Below the pieces are notes generated by a model, which did not search any database, was not told where the DNA came from, and saw nothing but the letters and a program-made list of their open reading frames with translations. From Psychrobacter sp. Pi2-1 (GTDB lineage Bacteria > Pseudomonadota > Gammaproteobacteria > Pseudomonadales > Moraxellaceae), in contig NZ_CAJHBO010000013.1 in NCBI RefSeq assembly GCF_904846645.1, positions 25,396 to 89,395 on the forward strand: a DNA stretch of 64,000 nt, read 5' to 3'. Of the stretch, positions 48,099 through 56,903 are shown piece after piece (the first letter of the stretch is position 1; each line of letters opens with the position of its first letter). Position numbers and translations under genes: made by a program.

Positions 48099-50318
48099 CT
48101 ATCTATTGACTGAGGCTGGCACCTTACGAATGAGCCATAAGAAATATCCACCACCAATAATGGCCGCAATCGTGCCCGCTGGCAGCTCATAAGGGAAAAT
48201 AACATAACGGCCAATCCAATCCGCTATCACCATCACCCCTGCCCCTAAAAGTGCAGCTAGTGGCAATTGTCGTTCAAGCTTCACAGCTCCCAGTGAGGTA
48301 GCTAAGTGAGGCACCATTAAACCAATAAAGCTCAATGGTCCAACGGCAAGCGTGCTGGCCGTACTAAGTGCTGCTACTAATGCCAATAATGACAAAGTCA
48401 CTGGCGTAACTGCCACACCTAAATTACGCGCCACACCTGTACCTAGTCCAAGAACTCGCAAAGGCTTAATCAGCAGTAGACTGAGTATAAATAAGATAGC
48501 GGCAATGCCAATGAGATACCATACTGTACTGGGCTGAGCGCTATAAGTTGTCCCTGATAACCAGCTAAGCATCGCTTCTAGACGCGGGTCTCCTGAGAGC
48601 TTGACCATATGCATCACCCCATCCATCATGGCGGCAATACCTATGCCTACTAACAATAAATAACCTGAGCTGACCCTGCGTGCCAGCCAAATAATCAATA
48701 GCAGCACGGCCATCGCCCCTGACAGTCCTGAAACCAGCAACGTCCCTGCTCCCGCAGATAGCCCTAAACTTGGCAGTAATAAAAATCCTAAAATAACCCC
48801 CAATGCAGCGCCTGAACTGACACCTAGCACCTCAGGACTGGCCATAGGGTTACGCGTTAATGTTTGCAGTAGCACACCGGCGACTGCTAACATCAAGCCT
48901 GTGGCAGCAGCACTCAAACTACGAGGTAAGCGGTACTGCTGCGTGAGCGCCCAGTCCGTACTGAGCCCCCAACCATTGATATCTTGTACAAATAAACAGG
49001 CAAACATGATGATAGCGAGCACACCAACGCCCCATCGCCAAAAGGCAATGGATGTATGCTTACCTGCAAGCATCGGTGTCACTGTCTCTATCCGCTCGCG
49101 ACGCTGACGTAGAATTAGCCAAATAATCAGCGGTGCACCCAAGATACCTGTCATGGCACCAGCTGGAATCTGCATATCCAGTATCGGCTCAAGCAGTAAC
49201 GCGACATTGCTAGTCAATAATAACAGCAGCGCCCCCAACCCAAAGGCAGTGGCCAAACGCTTACCAATAGCAGAGATGCCCAGCGCATTGACCAAGCTTG
49301 CTGCACCAAGACCAATGAAACCAATCAAGCCAACTTCACTAATCACTAGAGCAGTCACAACGGCAACAACCAATACGACAAGTGCACGAATCCCATTAAT
49401 AGGCACACCCAAACGTTTGGCCTGCGTGTCATCTAGACTCATTAGCGTTAATGGTTTCAATAGTGGCAGACATACGACCGCCATCAAAATAGCAGTGATG
49501 ACTAGCGCGATACTGGTATGCCAGCTGGCTTGTGCCAAAAACCCAGCAGCCCACGACAGCATGCCATTACTACGCTCAGCAAAAAACAGCACTAGTACAT
49601 TGGCTACTGCGGCCAGCAAAATATTGACAACCAAACCGGCCAATATCAAAATCAATGGATTAAATCGACTGGGTGCTGATAAGGCAAATACCAGACCCAT
49701 ACTGATGATAGCCCCCACAAAGGCTACATAAAGTCCGCCATAAATAGCCAAGCTTGGCAAAAATAACGTGACGATAAGCATGGCTAACTGTGCACCCACG
49801 CCCACACCTAGCGTCGTATCTGATGCTAGTGGGTTTTTTACCAATTGCTGCAGTAGAATACTGACCACACCTAATAGCCCGCCAGCCAACAACGCCACCA
49901 CGCTGGTTGCCACTATATGTAGCTGTATCGCCATACTGGCAATATCCAATTGCGAGCTTGATATAAGCAAGTCACGAAGTGGGCGCGTCCACTGCTGATC
50001 TATCAGTACCCAACTACTCCATAACGACAAAGCCGCTAGTCCGATGAGCATGGCCCACAGTCGCCAAGACAAATTGGCAAACAAGGAAATTTGAGAATTG
50101 GGTTGGTTCGGTGGCTGATTCAGTGGTGATGATGAATGTTTCGATGACGTTGATGAGGGTGACGATAGCGATGAATCTGAAACCGTTGCTGCTTGAGAGG
50201 TTGATGTCATCGTATGAGCACTGTCGTTATGAGAACTGTCGTTATGAGAACTGTCGGCGTGATTATTGATATTATTGTTTTTGTTGTTTTTGTTGTTAGT
50301 ATCTACATTGGCGCTCAT
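48099..50318 (-). CDS. Fused FecCD-type iron-siderophore ABC permease (FhuB-like)
   Basis: The 739-residue inner-membrane protein consists of two tandem FecCD permease halves (about residues 95-400 and 430-735), each with ~9-10 TM segments. Both carry the coupling region: PLASDTTLGVGVGAQLAM and PMASPEVLGVSSGAALGVI, and EVGLIGFIGLGAASLVNALG and VGPLSFIGLMVPHLATSLG. This architecture is that of FhuB. The first ~80 residues are low-complexity (Asn-Lys repeats, then His-Asn-Asp-Ser repeats, then Ser/Pro). Its ATG overlaps the stop of the binding-protein gene (ATGA), so the two are translationally coupled. Confidence 0.92.
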   Translation of the reverse strand: MSANVDTNNKNNKNNNINNHADSSHNDSSHNDSAHTMTSTSQAATVSDSSLSSPSSTSSKHSSSPLNQPPNQPNSQISLFANLSWRLWAMLIGLAALSLWSSWVLIDQQWTRPLRDLLISSSQLDIASMAIQLHIVATSVVALLAGGLLGVVSILLQQLVKNPLASDTTLGVGVGAQLAMLIVTLFLPSLAIYGGLYVAFVGAIISMGLVFALSAPSRFNPLILILAGLVVNILLAAVANVLVLFFAERSNGMLSWAAGFLAQASWHTSIALVITAILMAVVCLPLLKPLTLMSLDDTQAKRLGVPINGIRALVVLVVAVVTALVISEVGLIGFIGLGAASLVNALGISAIGKRLATAFGLGALLLLLTSNVALLLEPILDMQIPAGAMTGILGAPLIIWLILRQRRERIETVTPMLAGKHTSIAFWRWGVGVLAIIMFACLFVQDINGWGLSTDWALTQQYRLPRSLSAAATGLMLAVAGVLLQTLTRNPMASPEVLGVSSGAALGVILGFLLLPSLGLSAGAGTLLVSGLSGAMAVLLLIIWLARRVSSGYLLLVGIGIAAMMDGVMHMVKLSGDPRLEAMLSWLSGTTYSAQPSTVWYLIGIAAILFILSLLLIKPLRVLGLGTGVARNLGVAVTPVTLSLLALVAALSTASTLAVGPLSFIGLMVPHLATSLGAVKLERQLPLAALLGAGVMVIADWIGRYVIFPYELPAGTIAAIIGGGYFLWLIRKVPASVNR

Positions 50319-51226
50319 AGTACTTCCCCGCCTTTTAATGAAACTTCTGACAAGTTATCTGCTAAGCTAACCAATGACGACATCCCGCCATAAATCCATA
50401 CTGGTGGTAGCTCGCCCACACAGCGGGTATTGCCATAACCTAGACGCTGCCAAATCAAGCTATCATCAATTTCAGCTCTAGTGATTGGGCTTAGTGGATC
50501 GATAATTAATAGACAAGTCTCATCATCTAATTGCGCCAAATCCCCCATTCGTATCGGCACAAACCCCCACTGATTGCCCTTGCCCAATACCACAAGCTCT
50601 CTATCCATCTGCTCTAGCGCAGGCTTAAAGAGGCTGTTCGCCACATACATACGCATGTTATTAGCATCCGCAAACTGTACCACTGCGAATTTATTGGCTT
50701 TTGGATAACGCTGCTGGAATTGCTGACTGGCCAGCTGTATGTCTTTCTGACTTTGTACAATATAGTCTTCAGCCATCTTTGGGTTATCGATCAGCATGCC
50801 AAGCTTCCGCGTTGGTTCGGTATAGTCCGCCCACGTTGCTGTCTCTCCTTTTGCCGCAGACATTACAGATTCCGCAGGGACATCGCCGTATAAATTGCGT
50901 GCATGCTCATAAAAATAATTATCTATGACCATATCGACAGGCAGTTGAGCGATTAGTTCAGCATTGGGCTGATAACGGATGCCTAAGTCTGTTATCGATG
51001 TTGGGAGTTTGGGGCTTCCCACCCATCTGTCCCAAACCCTGACATCACCTGTCGCAATTGGTGCATGCCCCATCGCTGTTAAAGTCGCTGCATTACCCCA
51101 GTCGGGAGAGACAATATTCATCCTATCGCTATGACTGTTTTCTGCTTCTGAGGTAGTGGATGTCTGACTATTACAGGCGGTCAATACCAAGCACAATGCG
51201 AGGGCGAACCATTTTATTGTTGTCAT
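50315..51226 (-). CDS. Siderophore ABC transporter substrate-binding lipoprotein (FhuD-like)
   Basis: The 303-residue protein has a lipoprotein signal (FALALCLVLTAC, lipobox LTAC) and a helical-backbone class III binding-protein fold. The segments NIVSPDWGNAATLTAMGHAP, LPTSITDLGIRYQPNAELIAQLPVDMVI and the late LPPVWIYGGMSSLVSLADNL are FhuD-like. It delivers ferric siderophore to the fused permease. The open frame starts at 51289; the ATG at 51226 gives a proper signal peptide and is used. Confidence 0.87.
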   Translation of the reverse strand: MTTIKWFALALCLVLTACNSQTSTTSEAENSHSDRMNIVSPDWGNAATLTAMGHAPIATGDVRVWDRWVGSPKLPTSITDLGIRYQPNAELIAQLPVDMVIDNYFYEHARNLYGDVPAESVMSAAKGETATWADYTEPTRKLGMLIDNPKMAEDYIVQSQKDIQLASQQFQQRYPKANKFAVVQFADANNMRMYVANSLFKPALEQMDRELVVLGKGNQWGFVPIRMGDLAQLDDETCLLIIDPLSPITRAEIDDSLIWQRLGYGNTRCVGELPPVWIYGGMSSLVSLADNLSEVSLKGGEVL

Positions 51227-51339
51227 TATTGATACTGGCGTCACTAGTGGATATTTCGATAATTTATCTATATAAAAAACGGGAGGCATAAAAGCGTATC
51301 TTTGTAGGCGAATTAAAAAGAAGGGGCAAAAACCAGACG

Positions 51340-52116
51340 TTAAGCGACAGCGACAGGCTGTCCAGTAAGAGGATGACTGAGCAGCTGCATATCGACATTA
51401 AAAATATCGTGTAGCACGGTAGGTTGCATGGTACTGGCGATATCGCCGTTGTGACATATTTGACCATTTTTTAGCGCGATGACTCGATCGGCATATTGCG
51501 CGGCCAAATTAATATCATGGATAATAATTACCACGCTTAATCCTTGCTCATCCACCAAACGACGAATGAGCTGAATGACCTCGATTTGATAATGCATATC
51601 AAGTGCAGCAAGTGGCTCATCGAGCAATAAGTAACGGGTATCCTGTGCCAGACACATCGCGAGCCAAGCACGAGCGCGCTCACCACCTGACAGCGTGGCC
51701 GTGATTCGATCAGCGAAGGCTTCGGTTTGAGTCACTTTTAATGCTTGTGCCACTTTATCTTTATCAATCTGGGTGGGCTTTTGTAGCCATTTTTGATGCG
51801 GATACCGTCCCAACATAACCAGCTCGCGCACAGTAAATCCAGCAGCTTCTGGCAATTGCTGCGGCAGATATGCCATTTGCCGCGCTAATTCCTTACTGCC
51901 ATAGTCATTGATACTGTGCTCATCTAAAGTGACATTGCCGCTACTACTTGCCATCTCACCCGCTAGCGCTTTGATCAAGGTCGACTTGCCAGACCCATTA
52001 TGCCCAACCAGAGCCACCAGCTGATTGGTATCAATCTCACAAGTCACGTTGTCTAATAGAGTATTTCCTTGACGGCTGATAGTCAGCTGGTTTGCACGTA
52101 GCATATAAGCACTCAT
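51340..52116 (-). CDS. Iron-siderophore ABC transporter ATPase (FhuC-like)
   Basis: The 258-residue cytoplasmic ATPase energises siderophore import. Walker A GHNGSGKST, Q-loop in LPQQLPEAAGF, signature LSGGERARAW, Walker B YLLLDEPLAALD and switch His in IIIHDINLAAQYADRV are all intact. The open frame extends to 52197; the ATG at 52116 (MSAYMLRANQLTI) is preferred and one at 52104 is possible. It is the first gene of the fhuC-fhuD-fhuB order, reading away from a Fur-like box. Confidence 0.92.
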   Translation of the reverse strand: MSAYMLRANQLTISRQGNTLLDNVTCEIDTNQLVALVGHNGSGKSTLIKALAGEMASSSGNVTLDEHSINDYGSKELARQMAYLPQQLPEAAGFTVRELVMLGRYPHQKWLQKPTQIDKDKVAQALKVTQTEAFADRITATLSGGERARAWLAMCLAQDTRYLLLDEPLAALDMHYQIEVIQLIRRLVDEQGLSVVIIIHDINLAAQYADRVIALKNGQICHNGDIASTMQPTVLHDIFNVDMQLLSHPLTGQPVAVA

Positions 52117-52218
52117 TGTTGATAAAAATAATATGTCATAAAAATGATGGTTCATCGGCCATCGGTTGTAGACCAATTTTTGACGATCAAACCACAATAA
52201 AAATTGATTTTACTCGTA

Positions 52219-52243
52219 AATGATAACAAAAACAATTATCATT
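52219..52243. promoter_or_regulatory. Putative Fur box in the divergent fhuC / SIP promoter
   Basis: AATGATAA and TTATCATT form perfect 8-bp arms around CAAAAACAA. It contains overlapping Fur-like half-sites and lies 102 bp before the ATPase start and 55 bp before the reductase start. It overlaps an in-frame upstream ATG of the reductase, which argues against that start. Confidence 0.75.
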
Positions 52244-52297
52244 AACCATAAACTCATTCACTTTAATTTCAACGCTCTGTTGATTGCGAGTATTTAT

Positions 52298-53602
52298 ATG
52301 ACCAACCTTCTTTTAGCTACTACAGAAAACACTGATAACCAAAACAGCCAATACACTTCCCTAAACGATCCTGAAATAGCAAGTGTGGTCGCTCATATTA
52401 ATGAGGAGCACCTCGACGAACTGCTTGGATTTTTGAGTGCATTTACCTCATTATCTACCGCCGAATCGGATCTGGTCGATGCCCAAATAACTGATATTTA
52501 TGCTGAAGGTATTGCCATACAGACTTGTCCAAAAGGCGTAGAGAATCAATCAACTGACGCTCAAAATAACTCGCTTCATAACCAGACTTTCTTTATCGCT
52601 TTTGCTGCACCTATCTCCCAGCTTGATGATTTGCAAGCCCAATATATCTTGCTAAAACAAAGAGCCGATAAAAAGCTAGGCAAAAAAACAATCAAACTGA
52701 CCAAGCAAGTATTTGATGTGCAAAGTAGTTATAGAGTCAGCAAAAATATGCTGCGCCTTGAATTGAGCATGCCGTCATTAAATAGTGATACGCCATTAAA
52801 TAATACCGCTCAGTTAAGTAATGCTAAGGGCGTCACAAGCTCGACGTCAGTACCTACCAACGAAGCGGGTTACGCGTACTTGTTTGATTTAGAGCACAAT
52901 GCAATGACCGATGCATTGATGACTGACAGCACTGATGGCAATAAAGCTGGTGACCATAAAACTAATGGTAGCGATAAGGAAAACGTACGCCCTGCCCGTC
53001 CTCACTGCTATTACACTTTGAGAAAAGCATGGCAAGCTGATAATGGAATACGAGCATGGGTCGATGTTTTTTTGCATGGAGATACACCAGGTGGCAACTG
53101 GGCAGCAGCACTACAAGCAGGCGAGACCGTCGTCACAAAACGAGAGTTTCCGGAAAAAGTAGAGCACTTACGAGCCGGTCAAGCGGTACTGATTGTCGAT
53201 GAGACCTCGATGCCAACGGCAGCACGACTGCTAGAGCTATGGAACAACCCTACGCCACCATTGGTCATTTGTGTAACGCAAGATGCAGGCGATCAAAGCT
53301 ATTTTGATACTGTAAAAATGCGCAGTGGCCTTGGTGGCCTTGATTGCGAAACTGAAAGCCGCAAGGATGATCATTTTACCGTACTGCCCATAGTAACCAA
53401 TCAGGTTAACTCAGGGGCAGAGTTAGCCACGCTAATTGACAGTGAATTGGGCGATTATTTGACTGACAATCCTTTAGAGATTGATAAAGTTTGGGGAGCA
53501 CTAGAAGCGAATACTGCCAAAGCATTGCGCCCATTGCTGAAGGGCCGACTTGAGCTCAGTCGTACCGATGTCGTGGTAAAGGTATACTGGCGTCACGATT
53601 AG
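52298..53602 (+). CDS. Siderophore-interacting protein (ferric-siderophore reductase) with N-terminal extension
   Basis: The 434-residue cytoplasmic flavoprotein should reduce Fe(III)-siderophore to release iron. The C-terminal half has the FAD-binding motif YYTLRKAW, VDVFLHGDTPGGNWAAALQAGE and the NAD(P)H-pocket VLIVDETSMPTAARLLELW, all of the SIP/ViuB type. Residues 1-100 form an extra domain with VAHINEEHLDELLGFLSAF, reminiscent of DUF2470 in haem-handling proteins. A variable Thr/Asn-rich linker (residues ~185-245) follows. Translation from 52220 would run through the Fur box; the ATG at 52298 is chosen. Confidence 0.82.
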   Translation: MTNLLLATTENTDNQNSQYTSLNDPEIASVVAHINEEHLDELLGFLSAFTSLSTAESDLVDAQITDIYAEGIAIQTCPKGVENQSTDAQNNSLHNQTFFIAFAAPISQLDDLQAQYILLKQRADKKLGKKTIKLTKQVFDVQSSYRVSKNMLRLELSMPSLNSDTPLNNTAQLSNAKGVTSSTSVPTNEAGYAYLFDLEHNAMTDALMTDSTDGNKAGDHKTNGSDKENVRPARPHCYYTLRKAWQADNGIRAWVDVFLHGDTPGGNWAAALQAGETVVTKREFPEKVEHLRAGQAVLIVDETSMPTAARLLELWNNPTPPLVICVTQDAGDQSYFDTVKMRSGLGGLDCETESRKDDHFTVLPIVTNQVNSGAELATLIDSELGDYLTDNPLEIDKVWGALEANTAKALRPLLKGRLELSRTDVVVKVYWRHD

Positions 53603-53904
53603 TTTAGCTCTATAAGATGAAACTCAAAACCTATCCTATATTAAAACTTATCCTATATATAGTGGATGCTACTGGCGCATCCACTATTAATGTTTGCAGC
53701 AACGAATGCATGTAGGGTATAGTTTTTATTTTGAACGTTTAATCAATATAGACTATAAGCAGATAGGCTTATCGCTAGGAAGCAGATAGCCTTATTGCCA
53801 GAATTACAAGTGATAGTCGAGTAGCACCCAGAGACTCACTTCTAACGGACTGTCTAACACCTGTACCAGAATGCACTGTTATTTTTCTAACCCAAGGATG
53901 ATAT
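53603..53904. other. 302-bp spacer with hairpin and short direct repeat
   Basis: ATAGTGGATGC/GCATCCACTAT (53659-53687) is an 11-bp stem without T-run, possibly ending the reductase transcript. AAGCAGATAG(G/C)CTTAT is repeated with 23-bp period near 53758-53803. No gene is seen. Confidence 0.5.
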
Positions 53905-54822
53905 ATGAAAAAACTTAGGACGCCTGATTCGTATTTTGCTAACTTGCAAGATTACGATTTTGAACCGAACTATTTGATGGTCGATGATACAGAAGGTGGT
54001 GAGCTACGCGTACACTACCTTGATGAAGGTCCAAGCGACGCCGACCCTATCTTGTTATTACATGGCGAGCCTTCTTGGTCTTATCTGTACCGCAAGGTCA
54101 TTCCAATATTGACAGCAGCAGGACACCGCGTTATCGCGCCAGACCTTCCTGGGTTTGGACGTTCAGACAAACCTGCATCACGCACTGACTACACTTATCA
54201 GCGCCATGTCGATTGGATGCAATCGGTATTTGATCAGTTAGATTTAAAAAATATCACGCTGTTTTGTCAAGATTGGGGCGGTTTAATCGGTCTGCGTTTA
54301 GTAGCAGCGCAACCTGACAAATTCGATCGCGTCGCAGCAGGCAACACGATGCTACCGACTGGGGATCATGATCCTGGCGAAGGTTTTCGCAAGTGGCAGA
54401 AGTTTTCTCAGGAGACACCGCAATTTAATGTAGCAGGCACCATCAAAAGCGGTACCACAACAACATTGTCTCAAGCCGTACTGGATGCTTATGATGCACC
54501 CTTCCCTGATGAGTCCTATAAAGAAGGTGCTAGACAGTTTCCTATCCTAGTGCCCACGACACCAGATGATCCTGCTTCAGAAAACAACCGTGCAGCTTGG
54601 GTCGTGCTAAGCAAATGGCGCAAGCCGTTTATCACATTGTTTAGTGATTCCGACCCAGTAACTGGTGGCGGCGATCGCATCATGCAAAAGCTGATTCCGG
54701 GTACCAAAGGCCAAAATCATACGACTATTGTCAATGGCGGTCATTTTCTGCAAGAAGACCAAGGCAAAACATTGGCTGAGCTTCTACTGAAGTTCATCAA
54801 TGACAATCCGAAAGCACAGTAA
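53905..54822 (+). CDS. Haloalkane dehalogenase, HLD-I subfamily (DpcA-like)
   Basis: The 305-residue alpha/beta hydrolase replaces halide by hydroxyl on haloalkanes in the cytoplasm. The oxyanion motif HGEPSWSYLYRK, nucleophile Asp123 in CQDWGG with the halide-binding Trp124, the acid in FSDSDPVTGG (Asp250 likely) and His280 in NGGHFLQED form the HLD-I triad. The sequence fits the cold-active DpcA group of Psychrobacter. CCAAGGATG is the ribosome-binding site. A very long perfect hairpin overlaps the stop codon. Confidence 0.9.
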   Translation: MKKLRTPDSYFANLQDYDFEPNYLMVDDTEGGELRVHYLDEGPSDADPILLLHGEPSWSYLYRKVIPILTAAGHRVIAPDLPGFGRSDKPASRTDYTYQRHVDWMQSVFDQLDLKNITLFCQDWGGLIGLRLVAAQPDKFDRVAAGNTMLPTGDHDPGEGFRKWQKFSQETPQFNVAGTIKSGTTTTLSQAVLDAYDAPFPDESYKEGARQFPILVPTTPDDPASENNRAAWVVLSKWRKPFITLFSDSDPVTGGGDRIMQKLIPGTKGQNHTTIVNGGHFLQEDQGKTLAELLLKFINDNPKAQ

Positions 54823-54880
54823 TAGATAACAAAAACCCTGATTGCTAATGTACTAGCAATCAGGGTTTTTGTTATCTATT
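54821..54880. terminator. 60-nt perfect hairpin (27-bp stem, 6-nt loop)
   Basis: Arms from AATAGATAACAAAAACC... (54821-54847) and ...GGTTTTTGTTATCTATT (54854-54880) pair at all 27 positions around ATGTAC. The inner A5/T5 tracts make it a bidirectional terminator for the dehalogenase. It ends 16 bp before the transposase ATG. Confidence 0.85.
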
Positions 54881-54896
54881 ATATAGAGAGCGAGTT

Positions 54897-55508
54897 ATGG
54901 GGGAACTGGTTAGTATTGGGGAGGCTGCCAAACATTTCGGGGTTGCTCAATCCACATTAAGACGTTGGGATGAGGATGGTACGTTAGTCGCCAAGCGAAC
55001 CGAAAACGGGCATAGGCGATATGATTTAAGTGAAATCAGACCACATTCTTTGAATACACCACCTAAATTAGACAGAAAAACCATTGCTTATGCTCGTGTA
55101 TCGAGTCGTGATCAAAAAGACGACTTACTTCGCTAATCTCAAGTTTTGGAACTTTATTGCGCCAAGCAAGGCTGGACTTTTGAGACGATTACCGATCTTG
55201 GTAGTGGAATGAATTATAAAAAGAAAGGCTTAAAAAACCTGCTTGACGACATACTGGACAATAAAGTTGAACGGCTGGTGATCACTCATAAAGACAGGCT
55301 TTTGCAATTTGGTGCTGAACTGATTTTCATGTTGTGTGAGGCTTGTGACGTTGAAGTGGTAATAATCAATGAGGGTGAGGAGCTTAGTTTTGAGCAAGAA
55401 TTAGCACAAGATGTATTGGAGATTATCACCATATTTTCAGCAAGACTCTACGGCTCTCGCAGCAAGAAAAACCAACAGTTAATAGAGGCGGTTAAAAAAG
55501 CATTATGA
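54897..55508 (+). pseudogene. tnpA: IS607-family serine recombinase TnpA, interrupted by TAA
   Basis: The N-terminus is a MerR-like helix-turn-helix (SIGEAAKHFGVAQSTLRRWDEDG), followed by the serine-recombinase start IAYARVSSRDQKDDLLR with the catalytic Ser. At 55134-55136 a TAA breaks the frame exactly where IS607 relatives have Gln (LLR-Q-SQVLELYC), so one C-to-T change explains it. The same frame then continues for 120 codons to the normal end, overlapping tnpB by 4 nt. Readthrough is possible but unproven. Confidence 0.88.
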
Positions 55509-56659
55509 TCCGTGGTCACTCAATCGAACTCAAACCTAACAACGTACAGGCAAATCATCTTGCTCGTGCTTGTGGCGTGGCGAGAAAAGCCTACCACTGG
55601 GCTTTGCATGAGTGGCAACGGCAGTATGCGCTTGACAAGGCGTACCGTGATGCGTGTTTGGTCACAGGCGTTGAAATTGATGCCAAAAAGCTAAACAAAC
55701 CCTCACAAGCGAAGCTCAGGCGCGAATTGAACGCCATTAAGCGTGAATTGTTTCCCTATATGCTGGAGGTCACCAAGTGTGCTCCGCAAGCGGCAATCAT
55801 GCAATTGGGTGATGCTTATAACAACTTCTTTAAAGGCTTAGCGAAATATCCAACCGCTCGTAAAAAAGGACGTGACGACAGATTTAGTTTATCCAACGAC
55901 CAATTTGCCATCAAAGGTAAATCCATTCGTATCCCAAACTTGGGCTGGGTTCGCTTAAAAGAAGCTTTGCGATTTGAAGGCAAGATCATGTCAGCTACCA
56001 TCTCTAAACGTGGTGGTAAGTGGTTTGTTAGTGTGGCAGTTGAAATACAAAAAGCTGTACTTCCTACTAAAAAGACAGGTAAAAGCGTTGGTATCGACCT
56101 TGGCATTACCGACTTGTTAGTTTTATCGGACGGCACCAAAATTAAAGCACCAAAACCGCTCAAAACAAACCTTAAAAAACTAAGAACGCTAAATAAAGCG
56201 CTCAGTCGCACTAAAAAAGGCAGTAAAAACAGAGAAAAAGCGAAAACCAAGCTCTCTCGTTTGCACTATAAAATCAGATGTATCAGGCAAGACTCTTTGC
56301 ACAAAATAACCTCCGATTTGATTAAAACGTTCGATGTGATTGCGATTGAGGATTTGAACGTCAAAGGTATGGTTAAGAACAGGCGATTATCAAGAGCAAT
56401 CAGTGATTTGGGTTTCTTCGAATTTAAGCGTCAGCTTATCTACAAAGCCAACGAGCAAGGTAAGATGGTTAAATCGGTTGGGCGTTTTTACCCAAGCTCA
56501 AAAACTTGCTCAAACTGCAATCATATCCTTGGTAAAGATCAGCTAACATTGAAAATGCGTGAGTGGTTATGCCCTAACTGTCAGGCTTCTCATGACCGTG
56601 ACCTCAACGCCAGCATCAATATTTTAAATAATGCGACTGTTGTTTTAACAGCCATATAA
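55505..56659 (+). CDS. tnpB: TnpB, RNA-guided RuvC nuclease of the IS607 element
   Basis: The 384-residue protein is the ancestor-type nuclease of Cas12. RuvC residues are all present: Asp198 in GIDLGITDLL, Glu282 in IEDLNVKGM and Asp364 in SHDRDLNAS. The zinc finger CSNC...CPNC (335, 338, 356, 359) is intact. It would use an omega-RNA from the element's right end to cleave DNA. It starts by ATGA overlap with the broken tnpA, yet itself shows no damage. Confidence 0.92.
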   Translation: MIRGHSIELKPNNVQANHLARACGVARKAYHWALHEWQRQYALDKAYRDACLVTGVEIDAKKLNKPSQAKLRRELNAIKRELFPYMLEVTKCAPQAAIMQLGDAYNNFFKGLAKYPTARKKGRDDRFSLSNDQFAIKGKSIRIPNLGWVRLKEALRFEGKIMSATISKRGGKWFVSVAVEIQKAVLPTKKTGKSVGIDLGITDLLVLSDGTKIKAPKPLKTNLKKLRTLNKALSRTKKGSKNREKAKTKLSRLHYKIRCIRQDSLHKITSDLIKTFDVIAIEDLNVKGMVKNRRLSRAISDLGFFEFKRQLIYKANEQGKMVKSVGRFYPSSKTCSNCNHILGKDQLTLKMREWLCPNCQASHDRDLNASINILNNATVVLTAI

Positions 56660-56778
56660 TCCTGTTTATTGGACGGTGAGTTCCATCGCCAATTAAAAAA
56701 AGTCTGTGGAGTCGTGGTCAGTCTAAATCTCAAACGTGAGGTAGCGCATGACAATTAAGCAGAAAGAAAACGTCAAAC
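56560..56778 (+). ncRNA. Predicted omega-RNA region of the TnpB element
   Basis: By analogy to other TnpB elements the guide scaffold overlaps the 3' end of tnpB and runs to the element boundary. The stretch with GTGGAGTCGTGGTCAGTC and CTCAAACGTGAGGTAGCGCA looks like a conserved, foldable tail. The borders are estimated. Confidence 0.45.
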
Positions 56779-56903
56779 CTAGTTAATATCGACTAAGTTT
56801 GAGTAAGATTTTTGGAACGGTTTTTAGTAATACTATGATGATTGGTCAACGACAAAAGGCGCGAGCTGTCATAACTAAAAAATCTGCTTTTTACACAACC
56901 TTG

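Larger units (their letters stand above)
54881..56778 (+). mobile_element. IS607-type element (tnpA nonsense mutant, tnpB intact)
   Basis: A serine-recombinase TnpA and a TnpB gene are arranged in the IS607 order between the dehalogenase and a TetR gene. IS607 elements lack terminal inverted repeats, so limits are approximate: left between the hairpin and 54897, right after the conserved tail ending near ACGTCAAAC. Confidence 0.75.

Noticed and set aside
49153..49731. 192-codon plus-strand ORF opposite the fused permease
   Set aside because: It is an antisense shadow; its Ala/Thr/Pro-rich composition mirrors TM codons on the other strand.
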